Shown here piece after piece: positions 60,401-64,000 of a DNA stretch of 64,000 nt (position 1 is the stretch's first letter; each line of letters opens with the position of its first letter). The notes beneath the pieces are model-generated. The model was not told the origin of the DNA. It saw only the letters and a list, made by a program, of their open reading frames with translations, and searched no databases. Source of the stretch: Bacteroidia bacterium (lineage in GTDB: Bacteria; Bacteroidota; Bacteroidia; Bacteroidales; UBA932); contig JAGKTT010000020.1 in the NCBI GenBank assembly GCA_021153285.1, positions 1-64,000 of the forward strand. Reading direction: 5' to 3'. Position numbers and translations under genes: made by a program.

Positions 60401-60804
60401 ACTCGATCGAATATAACGGACGCACAGGAAAGAAACCATGGGTGGCAGACGAATATTTCGCAGACAAGCATAGAAAGGATCTCTATGATACATATTCAAT
60501 GATTCTTGAGTTCAGAGGCAATAATCCTCGTTTCTTCGACTCTGATGCTCAGTTCAGCTATGCTATGGGTGGATACAATACTGTAGAACGCCATATCTAT
60601 GCAAAGGATGGCAATGGCAAGCGTTTCGCCCTTTTCGGAAACTTCGGTGCTGGCTCACAGACTATCAGCATAACCCTTCCTGCAGGAGGTACCTGGTATC
60701 AGTATGACAATGGAGCCGAGTGGAACGGACAGACTCATTCTACAACAATGGCTGAAGGTCAGTTCTATCTTCTTGTTAATGACAAGTCTCTTTGTAGGAA
60801 ATAA
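57448..60804 (+). CDS. Multi-domain GH13 pullulanase/amylase with fimbrillin-like N-terminus
   Basis: A 1118-residue lipoprotein (LSFVSCLDETMQ; acidic residues right after Cys suggest surface export). Residues about 30-190 and 300-390 form a fimbrillin-like domain, split by an inserted binding module (194-298, LYLTPNSNWKVDGARFAAYF). Next come an N-terminal amylase-associated domain (about 400-520), a CBM48-like region (about 520-650) and a GH13 barrel with region I FDVVYNHATG, Asp831 (GFRFDLTKG), Glu873 (MICEHFVW) and Asp932 (MESHDEE). The barrel resembles branching-enzyme/pullulanase-type GH13. It has its own promoter region after a strong terminator, and is the likely outer-surface endo-acting enzyme of the locus. 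Confidence 0.9.
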   Translation: MKSMMKAFLAVVLGALSFVSCLDETMQMTPEVPEGAVSYTAYVDGQDTKAELDGNVSMWKGEEWIQIVGRNGNYWFNANVTSPSASAVFTYNGNNGQFKENDVMAVYPAGDVNYGKDFENMVLTNVTLPAVQTAVAGSYDPKAAVAVAYATGNTLNFRNVVTLLKFKMGSDGVKNVTIWGDVPEGEGSTAQTGMLYLTPNSNWKVDGARFAAYFWGGSQGEVWKDMTSVSGQTDLYQCEAPSGYTNVIFCRMNGGASANNWNNKWNQTSDLTFSANGNNHYTVSEGAWDKGSGSWSIFHATARNGISGTGKVTYNNGNPVMTGASNNYVSMNGTFIKGKTYYIAITPIVFENGFTMEFSNDGDYNKYEVKSTSKRVEFKRNTIYDLGTLVSGNETGFFTDPAVPDADLPCTVFYRPAVTDDFYGYTEDLYAHIWLKDINGIDVPGCGTEWGDNDVRYKFTNVGTNLWSLTLSPTIREWFGSGDTPLQTIGIIARSEAADVQTGDNFITVADNRYGVETPLPEGMHHGINYNADGSVTLVLYDRDDNGKGKGYCYLLSDLSDWQRDPDYAMHRDDEEGVWWITLTDLDPDKEYKFQYSYGATSFDDRRTFDPYTEILYDTSNDQWIKSDVYPGLGNYQTTGFVSAFQINRPEYNWKVADYQIEDENDLVIYELHLRDFTDNAYGEGNIKAAMEYLDYLENLGVNAIELMPVQEFDGNDSWGYGTHAYFALDKVYGTREAYKEFIDACHQRGMAVLFDVVYNHATGAHPYAALYWDDGAGNVTDANPWFFVEPTHPYNVYHQWDHSNPMFRECVKKNLEYLIKEYKVDGFRFDLTKGFMPGPGDAESYNSERVNYLKEYRNHIKSVDPNAVMICEHFVWSENYDLGKAGIKVWQNMNHSFKESAMGWMSNASFDGLVDNGLPFGTLVGYMESHDEERTMAAAEQYGADRVKASYELRLDRAGINAAFFLLTQGPKMIWQFGELGYDYSIEYNGRTGKKPWVADEYFADKHRKDLYDTYSMILEFRGNNPRFFDSDAQFSYAMGGYNTVERHIYAKDGNGKRFALFGNFGAGSQTISITLPAGGTWYQYDNGAEWNGQTHSTTMAEGQFYLLVNDKSLCRK

Positions 60805-60870
60805 TTGATAGCAGTCCGGTGAAATTTGCAATAAATTGATGCAAAATTCGGAAATCCGGTTATGATTTTG

Positions 60871-60878
60871 TATATTTG
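60871..60878 (+). promoter_or_regulatory. -7 box for the aminotransferase operon
   Basis: TATATTTG is a perfect TAnnTTTG match, with ATTCG about 20 nt upstream. A small hairpin (GGAACGGC ... GCCGTTCC, 60878-60900) falls in the leader, just before the ATG at 60910. Confidence 0.6.
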
Positions 60879-60909
60879 GAACGGCGGTACAAGCCGTTCC
60901 ATTTTTTAT

Positions 60910-62217
60910 ATGAAACAACTGATCGACAATGACGCCCTTGCTTCCGTACTGGAGCAGATGGGCATAGCTGACATCTCCCTTGCGACAATACGCCAGTCGG
61001 GAGAAATTGCTAGAACTTTGGAAAAGAACACAGGTGTGGAATTTCTTCATCTGGAAATGGGAATTCCGGGTCTTCCGCCGTCACAGGTGGGTGTTGAGGC
61101 CGAATGTGCGGCTCTTCGTGCCGGAGTTGCTTCCATATATCCCAATATGATGGGAGTTCCGCAGCTCAAGAGCGAGGCCTCTCGTTTTCTGAAGGCCTTT
61201 CTTGATATTGACCTTTCACCCAAAGGGTGTATTCCGACCGTAGGTTCGATGCAGGGAAGCTTCTCTTCGTTCATCCTCTGCTCTCACCTCGATCCGGCTA
61301 AGGATACCGTTCTTTTCATTGATCCGGGATTTCCTGTGCAGAGGAACCAGGTCAATATCCTCGGCATCCGAAGCGAGTCATTCGATATATATGAATATCG
61401 TGGTGAGAGACTTGCCGCCAAGCTTGAGAGCTATTTCGCCTCCGGCCGTATCTCCGCACTCATATATTCCAGCCCTAACAATCCGGCTTGGTTCAACCTC
61501 ACTGAAGATGAACTTCGCACTATAGGAGAATTGGCTACCAGGTACGATGTCATTGTCATCGAAGATCTTGCATATATGTGTATGGACTTCAGAAAGCCGC
61601 TTGGAAAGCCTTTCGAGGCTCCTTTCCAGCCTACGGTGGCCAAATATACTGACAATTACATCATAATGATGTCGGCATCCAAGATGTTCAGTTATGCCGG
61701 TCAGCGTATTGCCGTATTGGCCGTTTCCGACCGTCTTTATAACCGTGAATATCCGGGCCTGCAGAGCCGTTATCATATTGCCCGTTTGGGTGATGCATTG
61801 GTGCTGGGTGTTCTTTATGCCGTGTCTTCCGGTACCAGCCATTCTGCCCAATATGCACTTGCGGCGATGTTCAAGGCGGCCAATGACGGGGCCCTGGACT
61901 TTGTGGCAGCCACTTCCGAATACGCACGTCGTGCAGCATTGACCAAGAAAATGTTTCTGGACAATGGCTTCCATATTGTCTACAGCAAGGACGGCGACGA
62001 AGATGTCAGCGACGGCTTCTTCTACACTGTGGGATACAAGGGTCTGACCAGTGCCGAACTGATGAAGGAACTGATGCTGATGGGTATCTGTTCGATCTCA
62101 TTGTCCCTTACCGGAAGCGTTCAGGATGGAGTGCGTATCTGCGTGTCGCAGCTGAACCGTCCTGAGCAGTTCGAGATGCTGGAGCAGAGACTCCGTCTTT
62201 TTTCAGAAATACGTTAA
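60910..62217 (+). CDS. PLP-dependent class I/II aminotransferase
   Basis: A 435-residue fold-type I aminotransferase. SSPNNPAW is the substrate-carboxylate/PLP region, and Lys258 in MSASKMFSYAGQR is the predicted PLP lysine. The length and an unusual C-terminal half do not let me name the amino acid substrate. The longer open frame would start upstream of the -7 box, so the ATG at 60910 is used. It forms an operon with the CoA-transferase gene 14 nt downstream, suggesting amino-acid or acyl-CoA catabolism. Confidence 0.88.
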   Translation: MKQLIDNDALASVLEQMGIADISLATIRQSGEIARTLEKNTGVEFLHLEMGIPGLPPSQVGVEAECAALRAGVASIYPNMMGVPQLKSEASRFLKAFLDIDLSPKGCIPTVGSMQGSFSSFILCSHLDPAKDTVLFIDPGFPVQRNQVNILGIRSESFDIYEYRGERLAAKLESYFASGRISALIYSSPNNPAWFNLTEDELRTIGELATRYDVIVIEDLAYMCMDFRKPLGKPFEAPFQPTVAKYTDNYIIMMSASKMFSYAGQRIAVLAVSDRLYNREYPGLQSRYHIARLGDALVLGVLYAVSSGTSHSAQYALAAMFKAANDGALDFVAATSEYARRAALTKKMFLDNGFHIVYSKDGDEDVSDGFFYTVGYKGLTSAELMKELMLMGICSISLSLTGSVQDGVRICVSQLNRPEQFEMLEQRLRLFSEIR

Positions 62218-62231
62218 AGAGCTTATTTACA

Positions 62232-63524
62232 ATGAAATACTTCACACCCTCCGAAGCCGTACAATTGATCGAGTCCGGCGAAAGCATCTACATCCAGGGC
62301 AGTACGTCCATTCCGGAAGTACTCTGCCAGGCATTGGCCGACCGCGGTGAGGAGCTCCGCGATGTGACGATATATGCCGCATTCGCGGTAGGACGTTGCG
62401 AGGCTCCGTTCTGCAAGCCTGAATACAAGGACAGCTTCAATATCAAGAGCCTTTTTGTGGCCAATAATATCCGCAGATGGCTGGCGGCAGGCTATGGATC
62501 TACGATTCCGGCATTTCTGGGGGAGATCCCGGGATTGTTCAGAGACGGGACGCTGCCCCTGGACGCAGTGTTTCTGAATGTGTCGCCACCGAATGATGAG
62601 GGATATTGCTCTTTCGGAATTTCGGCTGACCTGGCTGTCTCTGCCTTGGAGTGTGCGAGAAAGGTGATTGTGCAGGTCAATAAGGCTATGCCGTTCTCAT
62701 ACGGAGATGCCTTGATCCATATTTCGAGAATCGATGCAGCTGTGGAGGTGGATGACCCTCTGGTGGAGGTGCCTACTGCTGTCCCTACTGAAATAGATTC
62801 GGCGATCGGTCGTCATATTGCAGAGATGATTCCGGACGGAGCCACCCTGCAGATCGGTGTGGGAGGTATTCCGAATGCTGTGCTGGCGGCTCTGAGGGAC
62901 CATAAGCATCTTGGTCTGCATACCGAGGCTATGACGGACGGTGTGCTTCCGCTTCTGGAAAGCGGGGTGATAGACAATTCCTGCAAGAAGGTCCTGCCGG
63001 GAATTTCCGTGGCTTCACTTGCTCTGGGATCCCGCAGGTTATATGATTATATGGATTATCGTAAGGATTTGCTGCTCAAGGATGTAGCCTGGACTAACAA
63101 TCCGTTCCGCATAGCTCAGAATCCTAAGGTTATGGCCATCAATTCTGCTGTTGAGGTCGATCTGACAGGTCAGGTCTGCGCTGATTCCGTGGGAACGCGT
63201 GTGATTTCCGGAGTCGGAGGACAGCACGACTTTATGTATGGAGGTTCGCTCTCGGAAGGTGGAAAGACTTTCATAGCGATTCCGTCTATGACCGAAAAGG
63301 GTGTTTCGAAGATCAATCCTGTCCTGGCCGAAGGCGCGGGAGTCGTGACTACCCGTCATTTTGTCCAGAATATCGTTACGGAATATGGAGTGGCCGAGCT
63401 TCGTGGAAAAACCCTGGCAGAGCGTGCCCGTGCTCTGATCGATATTGCCCATCCTTCTGTCCGCGAGGACCTCGACCGTGCCGCTGCCGAGCGTTTCGGC
63501 TATACCTACCTCCGATTGAAATAG
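62232..63524 (+). CDS. Acetyl-CoA hydrolase/transferase family (4-hydroxybutyrate CoA-transferase-like)
   Basis: A 430-residue CoA-transferase of the acetyl-CoA hydrolase family. Motifs are NVSPPNDEGYCSFG in the N-terminal domain, LQIGVGGIPNAVL, and the catalytic Glu232 in HTEAMTDGV. The C-terminal GVGGQHDFMYGG and TEYGVAELRGKT are also typical. Such enzymes move CoA between acetate or butyrate and other short acids. The exact acyl substrate cannot be read from sequence. It is the second gene of the operon with the aminotransferase. Confidence 0.92.
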   Translation: MKYFTPSEAVQLIESGESIYIQGSTSIPEVLCQALADRGEELRDVTIYAAFAVGRCEAPFCKPEYKDSFNIKSLFVANNIRRWLAAGYGSTIPAFLGEIPGLFRDGTLPLDAVFLNVSPPNDEGYCSFGISADLAVSALECARKVIVQVNKAMPFSYGDALIHISRIDAAVEVDDPLVEVPTAVPTEIDSAIGRHIAEMIPDGATLQIGVGGIPNAVLAALRDHKHLGLHTEAMTDGVLPLLESGVIDNSCKKVLPGISVASLALGSRRLYDYMDYRKDLLLKDVAWTNNPFRIAQNPKVMAINSAVEVDLTGQVCADSVGTRVISGVGGQHDFMYGGSLSEGGKTFIAIPSMTEKGVSKINPVLAEGAGVVTTRHFVQNIVTEYGVAELRGKTLAERARALIDIAHPSVREDLDRAAAERFGYTYLRLK

Positions 63525-63566
63525 TTACAGAGGAGCTTATCTCCCTCATTTTCATTCACTTACATC

Positions 63567-63641
63567 TTCTGCGTGCTCCCCCTAGTACGGCACGAGGAAG
63601 ATGTAATTTCTTGATGTATAGTGTGTTATCCTCCTCCTCTG
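63567..63641. repeat. REP-like repeat, copy 1
   Basis: TTCTGCGTGCTCCCCCTAGT and onward, with palindrome arms CGTGC (63572) and GCACG (63590), then TGTAAT and TTGATG. It aligns without gaps to copy 2 exactly 250 bp downstream. A half-copy (CCCTTTCTAGTACGAGCTGA) follows near 63647. Confidence 0.8.
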
Positions 63642-63816
63642 TTCACCCTTTCTAGTACGAGCTGAATTGTATCTGTGTGAATTTTCGGAACATAAAATTT
63701 ATTTCCGTCATCTTTTTCTTTTTTTTAAATAATATTTTCCTCATTTATAATAGTTTTGAGCTGTGAGCATTCCTGTAAGAGAGAACTCAACTTGCTGACA
63801 ACCAATGCTATTGCCA

Positions 63817-63887
63817 TTCTACGTGCTACCCTTGGTGCGGCACGAGGAAGTCGTAAGTACTTGATTATTAGCAATGTAGTCTCCTCT
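63817..63887. repeat. REP-like repeat, copy 2
   Basis: TTCTACGTGCTACCCTTGGT and onward, with arms CGTGC (63822) and GCACG (63840). It ends 24 nt before the second Y1 transposase gene. The rest of 63525-63911 is AT-rich and holds no gene I can see. Confidence 0.8.
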
Positions 63888-63911
63888 GATCGGGATTTAA
63901 ACTTAAAGACT

Positions 63912-64000
63912 ATGAGGAAGAAAAGGAAATTTTACAGTGGTGTGCCTAATCACATCTATCAGCGAGCTCAGAATGGGTTCAATCTATTTTATTGTGATGA
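63912..64000 (+). CDS. Second Y1 transposase (RAYT-like), 5' end only
   Basis: Only 29 full codons are inside the window: MRKKRKFYSGVPNHIYQRAQ, then NGFNLFYCD. This N-terminus (basic start, PNHIYQR, GFNLFY) is typical of a group of Bacteroidales Y1/IS200-like transposases. It is not the same subgroup as the one at 45439. The gene runs off the right edge. Two copies of a REP-like repeat lie directly upstream, which fits a RAYT. Confidence 0.7.
   Translation, partial: MRKKRKFYSGVPNHIYQRAQNGFNLFYCD

Overview
The window comes from a Bacteroidales chromosome, probably a gut or rumen species. The evidence is SusC/SusD pairs, TAnnTTTG-type -7 promoter boxes, almost no Shine-Dalgarno sequences, many lipoprotein signals of Bacteroidetes type, a serC-serA-DUF1015 cluster and pRiA4b ORF-3/miaA neighbours. 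I cannot name a genus from sequence alone. No functions were tested here: every call rests on motifs, domain order and context.

Layout. 1-119 is the 3' end of a 5S rRNA gene and its terminator. 174-18651 is mostly housekeeping: a DoxX protein, a minus-strand serine cluster (serC, serA, DUF1015), a minus-strand yigZ-pyrB-pyrI operon, miaA, recQ, an FKBP lipoprotein with an SSB-like DUF3127 protein, a PHP protein, an HdeD-like membrane protein, dnaG, metG and murB. Short dispersed repeats sit between these genes, and also in frame inside metG and murB.

18811-60804 is a very large alpha-glucan (starch/pullulan/glycogen-type) utilisation locus. The first block (18811-40314, plus strand) holds SusC, SusD, a LytS/LytTR two-component system, four GH13-domain proteins, a PhoA-type phosphatase, a GH31 and a GH28-like beta-helix protein. 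One of the four GH13 proteins is fused to a GH127-type cysteine/zinc glycosidase domain. A convergent minus-strand pair (43570-40415) encodes a lipoprotein with four CBM26-like modules and a GH13 lipoprotein. The second block (47129-60804, plus strand) holds a frameshifted type I pullulanase, two more GH13s, a SusB-like GH97, a 45-residue small protein, a fimbrillin/SusE-F-like lipoprotein and a fimbrillin-GH13 fusion. In the inferred division of labour, SusCD and the binding lipoproteins capture and import glucan, surface GH13 enzymes cut it, and periplasmic neopullulanases, GH97 and GH31 finish to glucose. The phosphatase may remove starch phosphate. LytS/LytTR is the only regulator seen.

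The two blocks are separated by murA and by a REP-associated tyrosine (Y1/HUH) transposase flanked on both sides by 51-bp palindromic tandem repeats arranged as 102-bp dimers. The right end (60910-64000) holds an aminotransferase/CoA-transferase operon, then two copies of a different REP-like repeat and the start of a second Y1 transposase. A third, diverged copy of that repeat lies about 52 kb away next to the PHP gene.

Most unusual items: the GH13-GH127 fusion; the fimbrillin-type fold used as an N-terminal part of starch-binding and amylase lipoproteins, with a binding module inserted inside it; Q/R/G-rich inserts in four consecutive operon enzymes; the small peptide gene; and the two RAYT/REP systems.
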